A stretch of 64,000 nucleotides of DNA from CAZUHB01 sp964620445 (lineage in GTDB: Bacteria; Planctomycetota; B15-G4; CAYZWU01): positions 1 through 64,000 of the forward strand of contig CAZUHB010000019.1 in the NCBI GenBank assembly GCA_964620445.1, read 5' to 3'. Positions 45,090-54,115 of the stretch are shown here, piece by piece. The notes beneath the pieces are model-generated. The model was not told the DNA's origin. It saw only the letters and a program-made list of their open reading frames with translations, and searched no databases. Position 1 is the first letter of the stretch. Each line of letters opens with the position of its first letter. Both the position numbers and the translations under genes were made by a program.

Positions 45090-46991
45090 ATGACAGACAA
45101 CGACATCGCCAGAAGAATCGAGTGGCGATCTCTTGCCATCATGAGCCTGTTCCTTTCTGTCTTCCTCCTTCCCTGTCCGGCGATATCGGCTTCTCGGATG
45201 AAGGCGCTCGAGGAGGGGAAGGGTGTGCCCGATGCCGGCGCGGTGGACAACGCGCTGCGACGGGGCCAGGAATATCTCATCCGCATGCAGCGGCTCGACG
45301 GATCGTACAGCCGCAAGGTGAACGACGTGACAGGGTACACGGCGCTCTGCGCCCTCGCCCTCGTCAAATCTGGCGTTCCGGTGGATCACCCCGTGATCCA
45401 GAAAGCCGTCAACTTTATCGACCAACGGGAAACCGGTCGCACCTACTGCTTGTCGGTGATCATCCAGTTCCTGAAAGAGGTCGATCCTGAAGCATACCGG
45501 GACAAGATCGAGGAGTACGCGCTGAGACTGATCGACATCCAGCTGCGAGGTCTCTGGAATTACCCCGGCGGTGGGCAGGACATGTCCAACACGCAGTACG
45601 CGGCACTCGGCCTGCGCGCCGCGGCGGAAAGCGGTGTCGAGATCCATCGAAAGGTGTGGGAAGATCTTCTCGAACGGGTCGTGGAACTCGCCAAGGAAGA
45701 CGGCGGCTGGGGATACCACCCGGGACGCGATCCTACCGGCAGCATGACGTGTGCGGCCCTGACCTGCATCCTGATCTGCCGCGAACAGCTCTCCAAGATG
45801 GGGCGCGGCGTGACTTCGGCGCGACTCTCCGACAAGGCTCTCGAAGGCGGCCTCGCCTGGCTGGACAAGTATTTCAAGGTCGATACGAATCCCAAGCCGT
45901 ACCAGAAGCCCGGGGCCTGCTCCTGGCATTTCTATTACCTCTACGGTGTGGAGCGTACCGCCGCCCTCTGCGGACGTAAATCGTTCGGCGGCAAGAACTG
46001 GTACAACGAGGGTGCCGCGTGGCTTCTCGAGCATCAGCATGGCAACGGTAACTGGAGTACGCCCTGGGGCGGGTCCGAGATGAACACGTCCTTCGCGATC
46101 CTCTTTCTCATCCGCGCCACCCAGCCCTCCTACACGCGGCACTCGATCAGGAGCCGCATCCTGTCGGGCGGCGACGAAAAGAAAGACATCGTCATCGGCT
46201 GCAATCGCAAGAATCCGGGCCAGGTCTGGATCGAGTCCTGGTCGGAGAACGTTGCCGATCTTTTCGGTATCAAGGGGGGGAAGACGGGCATTCACGTGCA
46301 AAAGGTGGAGTACTACGCCGATGACGAACTGCTCGCCGAAGTGACCGACGACCCCACGGGAGGCCGGATCACACGCTACCCGTACACGTACCACTTCGAT
46401 CGCAAATGCACCATGAAGCTCTCTGCCCGGGTGACCTGCGCCACGCCGGGCGGGACGATCATCAAGGAGTACGAGTCGGGCAAGGTCGATCTCTTCGTGC
46501 ACAACATCCTCGACGACCGCGACCGTCAGGCGATGGCCGATCTGGGAGACAACCTGATCAGCGGTTTGAATCCGGTGGTCGAGGCCTCGTCCGAATGGAG
46601 CGGCGACTGGCGCAAGCAGCGGGCGGTGGACGGGATGCAAGGATCGTCATGGCTGTCGGCCAAGGCCGAAACGGACGGAGCCCCGTGGATCAGAATCATC
46701 TTGCCCAAGCCGATCAAGGCCAACATGCTCAAACTGACACACGCGATCGCCGACAACCTGCATCTGAACAAGCACGGCCGCGCAACGCGTGTCCGGATAC
46801 TCATAAACAGAGGCAAGCAGAAGCTGTTTGCCGATCTTGAACCCACGGTGGGCGTCAAGTATTCGATCCCTTTCAAGAAAACGCGCGTCAAGGACCTCAC
46901 CATCGAGATGGTCGACCGCGTCAAGGGCTCCCAAAATCTGGCGGCGGGTTTCGGCGAGCTCGAGCTCTTCCTCGTGCCGGACAAGGAATGA
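45090..46991 (+). CDS. Secreted alpha/alpha-toroid (squalene cyclase-fold) protein with F5/8-like C-terminal domain
   Basis: A signal peptide (IMSLFLSVFLLPCPAISA) precedes about 300 residues with prenyltransferase/squalene-oxidase repeats: LIRMQRLDGSYS, GLWNYPGGGQDMSNTQYAALGL, EDGGWGYHPGRD, and GNGNWSTPWGGSEMNTSFA. The DxDD catalytic motif of squalene-hopene cyclases is absent, so this is not a cyclase. The end (about 490-630; SEWSGDWRKQRAVDG, then FGELELFL) looks like a coagulation factor 5/8 type C (discoidin) module. The start at 45090 follows GGAG at a long spacing. It is a paralogue of the gene at 52077. Role unknown; binding of polysaccharide or peptide is plausible. Confidence 0.8.
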   Translation: MTDNDIARRIEWRSLAIMSLFLSVFLLPCPAISASRMKALEEGKGVPDAGAVDNALRRGQEYLIRMQRLDGSYSRKVNDVTGYTALCALALVKSGVPVDHPVIQKAVNFIDQRETGRTYCLSVIIQFLKEVDPEAYRDKIEEYALRLIDIQLRGLWNYPGGGQDMSNTQYAALGLRAAAESGVEIHRKVWEDLLERVVELAKEDGGWGYHPGRDPTGSMTCAALTCILICREQLSKMGRGVTSARLSDKALEGGLAWLDKYFKVDTNPKPYQKPGACSWHFYYLYGVERTAALCGRKSFGGKNWYNEGAAWLLEHQHGNGNWSTPWGGSEMNTSFAILFLIRATQPSYTRHSIRSRILSGGDEKKDIVIGCNRKNPGQVWIESWSENVADLFGIKGGKTGIHVQKVEYYADDELLAEVTDDPTGGRITRYPYTYHFDRKCTMKLSARVTCATPGGTIIKEYESGKVDLFVHNILDDRDRQAMADLGDNLISGLNPVVEASSEWSGDWRKQRAVDGMQGSSWLSAKAETDGAPWIRIILPKPIKANMLKLTHAIADNLHLNKHGRATRVRILINRGKQKLFADLEPTVGVKYSIPFKKTRVKDLTIEMVDRVKGSQNLAAGFGELELFLVPDKE

Positions 46992-47068
46992 GTCTCCGCG
47001 GCCGCTCCGCCGGCGGGGAGCCCATGAATGGTTCTCGTTAAAACTATCGAGTGAATGGAGAAAGTCAC

Positions 47069-48181
47069 ATGATGGATCCGAGGCTCAATGATCTCGCCAG
47101 AACGATTGTCAATTACTCGGTCGATCTGAAAAAAGACGAAAAGATCCTCATCGAGGCGGTCGGGATCGATCCGCAGGCCGTGGTCGCATTGATCAGGGCG
47201 GTGCGCAAGAGGGGGGGGATTCCGCTCGTGACGCTCAAGGAGCCTGTGGTGATGCGCGAGATCATGATGGGTGCCACGGTCGACGGGATCAAGCTCGCCG
47301 CGGGCTGCGAGGCTTTCCGCATGAAAAAGATGGATGCCTACGTGGGAATCCGCAGCGGCAGCAACATCTACGAGCAATCCGACGTGCCCTCGGAAAAGAT
47401 GAAGATCTACTCGGCCCACTGGATGAAGGCGGTTCATCTGAAGATCCGCGTGCCCCACACGCGCTGGGTGGTCATGCGCTACCCCAACCCGTCCGTGGCC
47501 CAGCAGGCGGGAATGAGCACGGAGGCATTCGAGGATTTCTACTTTCGAGTCTGCACCGTGAACTACGGCGCCCTGTCGCGGGCGATGAATCCGCTCGTGA
47601 AGCGGATGGAAAAGGCCGACGCCGTCTCCATCAAGGGAAAAGGAACGGACATCGAATTTTCCATCTCGGAGATCCCCGTGATCAAGTGCGACGGCAAGAT
47701 GAACATTCCCGACGGGGAGGTCTTCACGGCGCCGGTGAGGGATTCGATCAATGGCGTGGTGACCTTCAACACCCCTTCGGTTTTCGAGGGAGTCACCTTC
47801 GACAACATCCGTCTCGAGTTCGAGAAGGGCAAGGTGGTGAAGGCGGAGTGCGGTGGCGAGACGCCTCGGCTCAACACGATTCTCGATTGCGACAAGGGCG
47901 CCCGCTACGTGGGCGAATTCGCTCTCGGGGTGAATCCACAGATCAACAAGCCGATGAAGGACACCCTTTTCGACGAGAAGATCGCCGGGTCATTCCACAT
48001 GGCGCTCGGCAACGCTTACGAGGACGAGGCGGACAATGGTAATCGCTCCCAGATCCACTGGGATCTCGTGGCGATCCAGACGCCGCGATTCGGCGGGGGC
48101 GAAATCCGTTTCGACGGCGACTTGATCCGAAAAAACGGCAGGTTCGTTCCGGCCAACCTGAAACGTCTCGATAGTATCTAG
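47069..48181 (+). CDS. M29-family aminopeptidase
   Basis: The 370-residue protein matches thermophilic-type M29 metallo-aminopeptidases. The metal and active-site residues are in the C-terminal half: NIPDGEVFTAP (Glu), GGETPRLNTILDCDKGARYVGE (Glu), SFHMALGNAY (His), and SQIHWDLV (His and Asp). It removes N-terminal residues from peptides, usually in the cytoplasm. The ATG at 47069 has GGAGA upstream; the ORF could begin 18 bases earlier. It follows the toroid gene by 77 bases and may share its transcript. Confidence 0.92.
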   Translation: MMDPRLNDLARTIVNYSVDLKKDEKILIEAVGIDPQAVVALIRAVRKRGGIPLVTLKEPVVMREIMMGATVDGIKLAAGCEAFRMKKMDAYVGIRSGSNIYEQSDVPSEKMKIYSAHWMKAVHLKIRVPHTRWVVMRYPNPSVAQQAGMSTEAFEDFYFRVCTVNYGALSRAMNPLVKRMEKADAVSIKGKGTDIEFSISEIPVIKCDGKMNIPDGEVFTAPVRDSINGVVTFNTPSVFEGVTFDNIRLEFEKGKVVKAECGGETPRLNTILDCDKGARYVGEFALGVNPQINKPMKDTLFDEKIAGSFHMALGNAYEDEADNGNRSQIHWDLVAIQTPRFGGGEIRFDGDLIRKNGRFVPANLKRLDSI

Positions 48182-48475
48182 AAGGTAATCGAGCCGGATG
48201 TCCGGCTGAGGCGAAGGGCGACCGCTCAACTCCAACAAAAACCTTCCCCACGAAAGGTTCGATCGCCGGGCGCCCGATTGGCCGGGGCTTTCCATCATCG
48301 GTGGAAGCGCGGGCCATCACTCGAGCTACAATACAACCGAGGCAGGGGCATTAACTGGCTATTGATATGCGTTTAAATTAATATGAATATTATTGCTGAA
48401 TATCTTATGTAAATTGATATAATATCGTCGCGCCTATAGGTTTGAGGATTACTACAGCCCAATCAGGATGAAGCC
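48182..48475. other. AT-rich leader region before the beta-helix gene
   Basis: No gene. TTGCTG at 48393-48398 and TATAAT at 48418-48423 (spacer 19), with TGATATAAT as an extended -10, mark a plausible promoter for the plus-strand gene at 48476. The first 120 bases are GC-rich with no feature that I recognise. Confidence 0.5.
48415..48423 (+). promoter_or_regulatory. Extended -10 promoter element (TGATATAAT)
   Basis: The same nine bases as at 29147-29155, here with a TTGCTG -35-like box 19 bases upstream. The start codon follows about 50 bases downstream. Confidence 0.55.
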
Positions 48476-51106
48476 ATGCGCTCGAAATTATTTCTCGCAT
48501 TGACTGCTCTCTTTCTTTTTTCGCCCCTTCTCTGGCCGGTGGACATCTACGTGCCCGATGACCATGCCACGGTGCAAGAGGCTATCGTTGCCGCGGTGGC
48601 AGGCGACAGGATCATCGTGCGTCCCGGCACGTACCAGGAGAACATCGATTTTCTCGGCAAGGCGATCACCGTGCAGAGCGAGCTGGGGCCGGAATTGACC
48701 ATTCTCGACGGGGGCGACGTCGACACGACAGTGACATTCTGGAACGGCGAGGGGACCGATTCGGTGCTCGACGGATTCACCGTCACCAACGGTTACGGCA
48801 AGTTTTTCTCCTCAATCTACCACGGCGGCGGGATCCACTGCGAAGGAGCCTCGCCCACGATCACGAACAACATCATCACCCGCAACTATGCGCGCTTCGG
48901 CAGCGGGATCTCCTGTCTCAGTTTCTCTTCGCCGGTGATCGTCGACAACCAGATCATAAGAAACGAGGCCCACTTCGGCGGCGGGGGGGGACTGGCCGTG
49001 AGAGACAACTCATCGCCCATGATCGCCGACAATGTCATCTCCCTCAATACCTCGGAAATCCACGGCGGCGGAATGTATATCTTCGGCACGTCGGCGCCGA
49101 CGGTGACGAACAATCTCTTGTCGAACAACTCGTGCAAGAGCAAGGGCGGGGCGATCAACTGCAACAATAATTGCTCGCCCGTGATCAGCCACAACAGGAT
49201 CGTCGACAATCATGCCAACACGGCCGGTGGCGGAATCTGCTGCCTCGACAGTTCGTCCCCGGGACTCGAGAATAACACGATCTCGGGCAATACGTCGAAC
49301 AACGGTGCCGGGCTCGAATGCGAGGAGTTGTCCTCTCCGTTGCTGAGCAGCTGCACGATCGCCCAGAACACGTCCACCTCCGACGGCGGCGGGATCCGGC
49401 TCCTCGAGGGTTGTTTGGTGACGGTGATCGATTCGATCCTGTGGGAAAACAGTGCCGCCAACGGGGCCCAGATCGCGGTCGACGGCACGGCCCAGGATCC
49501 CTCGGTATTGACGATCGACTATTCGGACGCCCAGGGGGGCGAAACGGCCGTCTATATCGGACCCTTCTGCTCCGTGAACTGGGGAGCGGGTATGATCGAC
49601 GCCGATCCCATCTTCCTGACCGGGCCGCACGGAGACCACTATCTCAGCCAGATCGCGGCCGGCCAGGCCATGGACAGTCCCTGTCTCGACGCGGCCGATC
49701 CCGCATCGACAATGGTCACGGGAACGACCCGCGACGACCGCGTTCAGGATAGCACCGCTCTCGACATGGGATTCCACTATCCGATCGCCGGCGGCGGCGT
49801 GCTCCACGTGCCCGCGGTTCTCTCCACGATACAGGAGGCGATCGACTTCGCCTGGACGGACGACACCGTCCTGGTCGCTCCCGGCACCTACGTGGAGAAT
49901 ATCGATTTTGCAGGAAAGGCGATCACCGTGAGCGGCAGTTATGGCGCGGCAGTCACCATTATCGACGGTGGTCTCTCGGGCAGCGTGATCACCTTCGCGA
50001 ACGGCGAGGGAAGCGACTCGGTGATCGAGGGTTTCACCATCACGAACGGCAGTGGTACGAAGGGCATGTGGACCAACTACTTCCTCGGTGGAGGGATCTA
50101 CTGCGTCCATGCCTCGCCCACCATCAGAAACAACTTCATCTCGTTCAACACCGCCTCGGAAGGCGCCGGAATCTACTGCAGGAACAGTTCACCGCGGATC
50201 GTTGCCAACAGGATCAGAAAAAACGACGGTTTCAAGGGCGCGGGGATCCATTGCCTCGAAAACTCCTCGCCGGAGGTGGTGAACAACGTGATCACCAAGA
50301 ACGATGCCTACGGCCATGGCGGAGGCATCTGCTGCTGGCACAATTCTTCCCCAACCGTGACCAACTGCACCATCGTCAATAACGATGCGGGAGAAGGTGG
50401 AGGGATCTGCTGCGTGGTCTCGTCATCGCCCACGATGAGCAACTCGATCCTCTGGGGCAATGACGGACGGGAAGGACCGGAAATCTGGGTCGGCCTGAGC
50501 GCTCACCCGAGTACTCTGGCCATCAGTTATTCGGTTGTCGAAGGCGGACAGAGCGCCTCGTTCGTGGATACCGCCTGCATTCTCGACTGGGGCGACGGCA
50601 TGATCGTGGACGATCCCGATTTCGTCAACGTCGTGGACAACGATTTTCATATCACCTGGAATTCACCGTGCCGGAACACGGGTGATACCGGGGCCGTGAA
50701 CCTTCCGACCGAGGACTTCGAGGGCGATCCGCGCGTGGCTCTCGGTGCGGTCGACGTGGGCGCGGACGAGTTCGATTATCACCTCTATATGCTTGGAAAG
50801 ACCACGGCCGGCGGACAGGTCAAGTTCAAGATCGTCGGCGGCCCGACGGCGCGCGTCACTCTCTACATGAGCGCCGGTCTCCAGGACCCGCCCCTGTCGA
50901 CCGGCCACGGCGACGTCTGGATTTCCACGCCCGCCGAGAACGACTGGTACCTGGGAACGATTCCCGGGCGTGGTGTGTTGAATTTTTCGGCCAGTATCCC
51001 GGCTATCTGGCCGCCGGGTACGGAAAAATATTTCCAGGCTCTCGTCGGCAAGTGGGGCGAACCGTCGACAGTCCTCACGAACTGGAATCGGCTGTACGTG
51101 CGCTAG
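48476..51106 (+). CDS. Secreted right-handed beta-helix protein with internal duplication
   Basis: A signal peptide (LFLALTALFLFSPLLWP) is followed by two similar parallel beta-helix units (about 22-430 and 440-760). Each starts with a pectate-lyase-like module (PDDHATVQEAIVAAVAGD and PAVLSTIQEAIDFAWTDD), then IDFxGKAITV, TILDGG/TIIDGG, and many turns ending GGGI-C or SSP-T-NN. The last 110 residues form a separate beta domain. Such proteins bind or cleave extracellular polysaccharides, but I see no catalytic triad of a defined enzyme. Cysteines recur at equal turn positions and may stack. The gene is monocistronic. Confidence 0.85.
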   Translation: MRSKLFLALTALFLFSPLLWPVDIYVPDDHATVQEAIVAAVAGDRIIVRPGTYQENIDFLGKAITVQSELGPELTILDGGDVDTTVTFWNGEGTDSVLDGFTVTNGYGKFFSSIYHGGGIHCEGASPTITNNIITRNYARFGSGISCLSFSSPVIVDNQIIRNEAHFGGGGGLAVRDNSSPMIADNVISLNTSEIHGGGMYIFGTSAPTVTNNLLSNNSCKSKGGAINCNNNCSPVISHNRIVDNHANTAGGGICCLDSSSPGLENNTISGNTSNNGAGLECEELSSPLLSSCTIAQNTSTSDGGGIRLLEGCLVTVIDSILWENSAANGAQIAVDGTAQDPSVLTIDYSDAQGGETAVYIGPFCSVNWGAGMIDADPIFLTGPHGDHYLSQIAAGQAMDSPCLDAADPASTMVTGTTRDDRVQDSTALDMGFHYPIAGGGVLHVPAVLSTIQEAIDFAWTDDTVLVAPGTYVENIDFAGKAITVSGSYGAAVTIIDGGLSGSVITFANGEGSDSVIEGFTITNGSGTKGMWTNYFLGGGIYCVHASPTIRNNFISFNTASEGAGIYCRNSSPRIVANRIRKNDGFKGAGIHCLENSSPEVVNNVITKNDAYGHGGGICCWHNSSPTVTNCTIVNNDAGEGGGICCVVSSSPTMSNSILWGNDGREGPEIWVGLSAHPSTLAISYSVVEGGQSASFVDTACILDWGDGMIVDDPDFVNVVDNDFHITWNSPCRNTGDTGAVNLPTEDFEGDPRVALGAVDVGADEFDYHLYMLGKTTAGGQVKFKIVGGPTARVTLYMSAGLQDPPLSTGHGDVWISTPAENDWYLGTIPGRGVLNFSASIPAIWPPGTEKYFQALVGKWGEPSTVLTNWNRLYVR

Positions 51107-51170
51107 GGTTGAACGGAATCGGATCCCTGACGATCGTCGCGGATGATATGTCTTCCGTGGCGCGCAGGGC

Positions 51171-51959
51171 CTAACGTACAGCCACGATGTATGAAACGTA
51201 TGCCTCGGAATCGTCTCCCCGCCTCGAACGGCGAAAGATGCCGTTCCCCTCCCCCGTGCTTCTGTCCGTGCCCTCCCAGTAAATCTGCACGTCCTTGAAG
51301 CCGGCCTCGAGAAGAATATCGGTCATTTCCGGAATGGTCCAGAGACGCCAGTCGTAGGTGAACGCCTTGCGCATCGACCGGCCCGAGGGTTGTTTGAAAT
51401 GGATGTGACAGAGGATTTCGCCCGTTATGGGATTGTATTTTTCCTGGTCCCAGATGTAGGTGAATTCTCCATGATCGGTCTCGTCCTCGCAAGGCGTCAG
51501 CGCACCCGGACCGCCGAAGATGTCGAGAAAGAAAAGGCCTTCCTCGTTCAATCCCGCGTAGACCTTGCGGCAATAGTCGAGCATCTCGTTCCTCTTCTTG
51601 AAACAGAAGTAGGAAAAATTGAAGGCCGCGGCCACGTCGGCCCTGTGCACCGTCTCGTCGAGAACATCCGCGCAAATCAGTTCCACCGTGTCCTTCAAGA
51701 TACCGAGCTGGGACACGTTCTTCTCGTATCCCCAGTCGAGCGTCGGTTTGTGAAGGTCGATCCCGTATGCTGTCGCGCCGCTCACCATACGCACCCATTC
51801 GCAGCAGAGAGCCGCCGTGCCGCAGAAATCTTCCCTGAGCACGAGCGGCTTGCGCCCGCGGATATTTCGATATACGCGCAGCATGAAATTGATGTCGGCT
51901 TCTGGGGTCTGGACGGATTTTTCGTAGAGGATGTGCTTGTCGGCCTTTTTACGGTGCAT
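51171..51959 (-). CDS. Class I SAM-dependent methyltransferase
   Basis: The 262-residue protein (ATG at 51959, MHRKKADKH) has REDFCGTAALCCEWV as motif I, a following YGIDLHKPTLDWGYEKN, DVAAAFNFSYFCFKKR and GLFFLDIFGGPGA. The pattern fits the Rossmann-fold methyltransferases, here with a Cys in motif I. Substrate unknown. The same open frame continues to 54527 on the minus strand as an antisense artefact of the next gene; I ended the gene at the methyltransferase start. The gene lies between two plus-strand genes. Confidence 0.8.
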   Translation of the reverse strand: MHRKKADKHILYEKSVQTPEADINFMLRVYRNIRGRKPLVLREDFCGTAALCCEWVRMVSGATAYGIDLHKPTLDWGYEKNVSQLGILKDTVELICADVLDETVHRADVAAAFNFSYFCFKKRNEMLDYCRKVYAGLNEEGLFFLDIFGGPGALTPCEDETDHGEFTYIWDQEKYNPITGEILCHIHFKQPSGRSMRKAFTYDWRLWTIPEMTDILLEAGFKDVQIYWEGTDRSTGEGNGIFRRSRRGDDSEAYVSYIVAVR

Positions 51960-52076
51960 TCGATTCAACTCTTGACTCTCTCCAAAAGGGCGAACAGGAC
52001 GGATCCGATATTCAATAACGAAAAGGGCTCGGATACAATCAATTGTCGCAATAAAAAAGGAATCGGACGAAAATAG

Positions 52077-54026
52077 ATGATTCTTTTCAAGAGCCTTCTC
52101 GTTGAATGCTGGTTTCTGACCATCCTTTACGGCAGCGCCGGTGCCGCCGAATCGGTGGCGTTCATCTTCGATCCCGGCGCTCCACCGGAGAATCGGCTTT
52201 TTCTCGCCCAGAGCCGAACAAGGTCGGGGAGTCGATCCTTCAAGGCGAAAGAGGTGACCGGCCTTCTGGAGGACGATGCGCTCAAGCTGTCCCGTTTCCG
52301 CGTTCTGGTCATCGGTCCGCGGGCGACCGACAAACGTGCCGTGTCGGACTGGATGCGGCGCAGCAGCAGCGACCTGCGCCGGTTCGTGTACCGCGGCGGA
52401 ACGGTAATCGTCTTCCTTCAGCATCCCGATTTCTGGGATGTCGAGCCCTGGCTTCCGCCGGAAACGTTTGTTTTGCGCGGCCGAAAGGACCCGGGGCGTC
52501 CTGTGTGGATCGATGGAAGCCACCCTGTCTTCACCACGCCGCACGCGCTCAGCGAGGAGTCTCTCAAGAGGATGCTTCCTTTCCGTTCCCTGGGCGCGGG
52601 CGGCTTCCGCAGGACCGAAAAGATGAATATCGTGGCTCGCGGCGCCGCTGACCGTCCCTGGTGCGTCGAGACCGGCTGGGGAGCGGGCCGGGTCCTGTTT
52701 CTCTCCTGGGAACCGGGGATCGGGGATGCGCCCGGCGAGGAGCCGGACGTAACGAAACTCGCCAGGGACCTGATCGAGAACACCATCGCCTACGGGCTCG
52801 CCGCCGCCGCCGGAAAGGCTCCCGGCCTGCCGGAGAGCGCGCACGTCGAACTGTGGGACGATCAGGCCCGGCTCGATCCCGTCTTCTTCACTCCTGAATC
52901 GGACAAGGCCCTGTCGATCCGCGTCAACCAAGCTGTCGACCGCGGGGCGGACTGGCTCAGAGCGCAACAGAAGGACGACGGCTCCTGGGGACCCTACGGC
53001 GCGTCCAACGGCACCTACAAGTCGGGCCCGACGGCGATCGCGCTTCTCGCGCTCCTCTCGACGGGCGTGAACAAGCACAAGGAATTCATCGAACGGGGAT
53101 TCGACTGGCTCTATCGCAATCCCCCCGAAATGACTTACGAGGTGGCCTTCACCATGATGGCTCTCGACGAGAAAGCCGCCCCGCAGCGCGAACGCTTCGA
53201 GCTCAGGCGTGTTCCTCCGGAGAAGCGGAAATCCTTCAGGTTTCAACGCAACCTCACCGACGATGACGCGCGCCTGATGAGATTTTGCCGCGACCGGATC
53301 GTGGAGAACGCGGCGCGCGGCGGCACGTGGAAATACCGTCCCGGGCTGGGCGACGGAGATATTTCGAACGGCCAGTACGCGCTGCTCGGGCTCAAGGCCG
53401 CGGCGCGATGCGGCATCGACGTCGACGCCGAGATCTGGAAGAAGGCGCTCGACTATTTCCTCACGAATCAGCAGCCGTCCGGTCCGAAAGTGGTCTATCA
53501 CCGCTTCAAGAGGTTCGAGACGGACTGGACGCCCAGGTTCTACGCCGAACGGGCCGAAGCGCGCGGCTGGCAGTACCTCTTCGGACAGCCCGGCGATCGG
53601 TCGAAGGTGATCGGCACGCACGTCTGCATCGGAGTGGCGTCGATCCTCATCTGTTACGAGGCACTGGCGTCGCACCCGCGCGGCAAGGGGGGCGCAAGCC
53701 TTGTCGAGACGCGCCGTGCCGTGCGCGACGGCTTGGCGTGGCTCGGCTCCCACTGGTCGATCGACCACAATCCCAATGGCGACAAGTTCTACTATTACTA
53801 CTACATCTACAGCCTCGAACGGGTGGGAGTGCTCACCGCTTCCCGGTTCATCGGGGGGCACGACTGGTACAGGGAAGGGGCGTCTTATCTCCTCGCCAAG
53901 CAGGACGACGAAGGCTCGTGGTCGGCGCGGGGCGGGGAGTGGGGCACGCCGGTGGCCAACACCGCCTTCGCACTTCTCTTCCTGAAACGCTCCACACCGC
54001 CGCCGGTGATAACCATCGGCAAGTGA
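52077..54026 (+). CDS. Secreted alpha/alpha-toroid protein with N-terminal Rossmann-like domain
   Basis: Residues 1-24 form a signal peptide. An alpha/beta domain follows (about 24-240: FRVLVIGPRATDK, FVYRGGTVIVFLQHPDFWD, GWGAGRVLFLSWEPG), resembling the glutamine-amidotransferase-like or DUF4159 domains seen in planctomycete proteins. The C-terminal part (about 280-640) carries squalene-cyclase-fold repeats: LRAQQKDDGSWGPYG, GTWKYRPGLGDGDISNGQYA, and DDEGSWSARGGEWGTPVAN. It aligns clearly with the protein at 45090. No DxDD motif. Function unknown; extracellular by its signal peptide. Confidence 0.8.
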   Translation: MILFKSLLVECWFLTILYGSAGAAESVAFIFDPGAPPENRLFLAQSRTRSGSRSFKAKEVTGLLEDDALKLSRFRVLVIGPRATDKRAVSDWMRRSSSDLRRFVYRGGTVIVFLQHPDFWDVEPWLPPETFVLRGRKDPGRPVWIDGSHPVFTTPHALSEESLKRMLPFRSLGAGGFRRTEKMNIVARGAADRPWCVETGWGAGRVLFLSWEPGIGDAPGEEPDVTKLARDLIENTIAYGLAAAAGKAPGLPESAHVELWDDQARLDPVFFTPESDKALSIRVNQAVDRGADWLRAQQKDDGSWGPYGASNGTYKSGPTAIALLALLSTGVNKHKEFIERGFDWLYRNPPEMTYEVAFTMMALDEKAAPQRERFELRRVPPEKRKSFRFQRNLTDDDARLMRFCRDRIVENAARGGTWKYRPGLGDGDISNGQYALLGLKAAARCGIDVDAEIWKKALDYFLTNQQPSGPKVVYHRFKRFETDWTPRFYAERAEARGWQYLFGQPGDRSKVIGTHVCIGVASILICYEALASHPRGKGGASLVETRRAVRDGLAWLGSHWSIDHNPNGDKFYYYYYIYSLERVGVLTASRFIGGHDWYREGASYLLAKQDDEGSWSARGGEWGTPVANTAFALLFLKRSTPPPVITIGK

Positions 54027-54087
54027 GGATCGGGCCGGGCCGGAAATGAGCGGAAGATCGCATCCGGATTTCGTCCCTTTGCGATTT

Positions 54088-54107
54088 CCGCGGGATTCTC
54101 CCCGCGG
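54088..54107. terminator. GC-rich hairpin between convergent genes
   Basis: CCGCGGG and CCCGCGG (54088-54107) pair around a six-base loop between the toroid gene and the GTPase gene. No T-run follows on either strand, so termination activity is uncertain. Confidence 0.35.
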
Positions 54108-54115
54108 GTCTGCCA

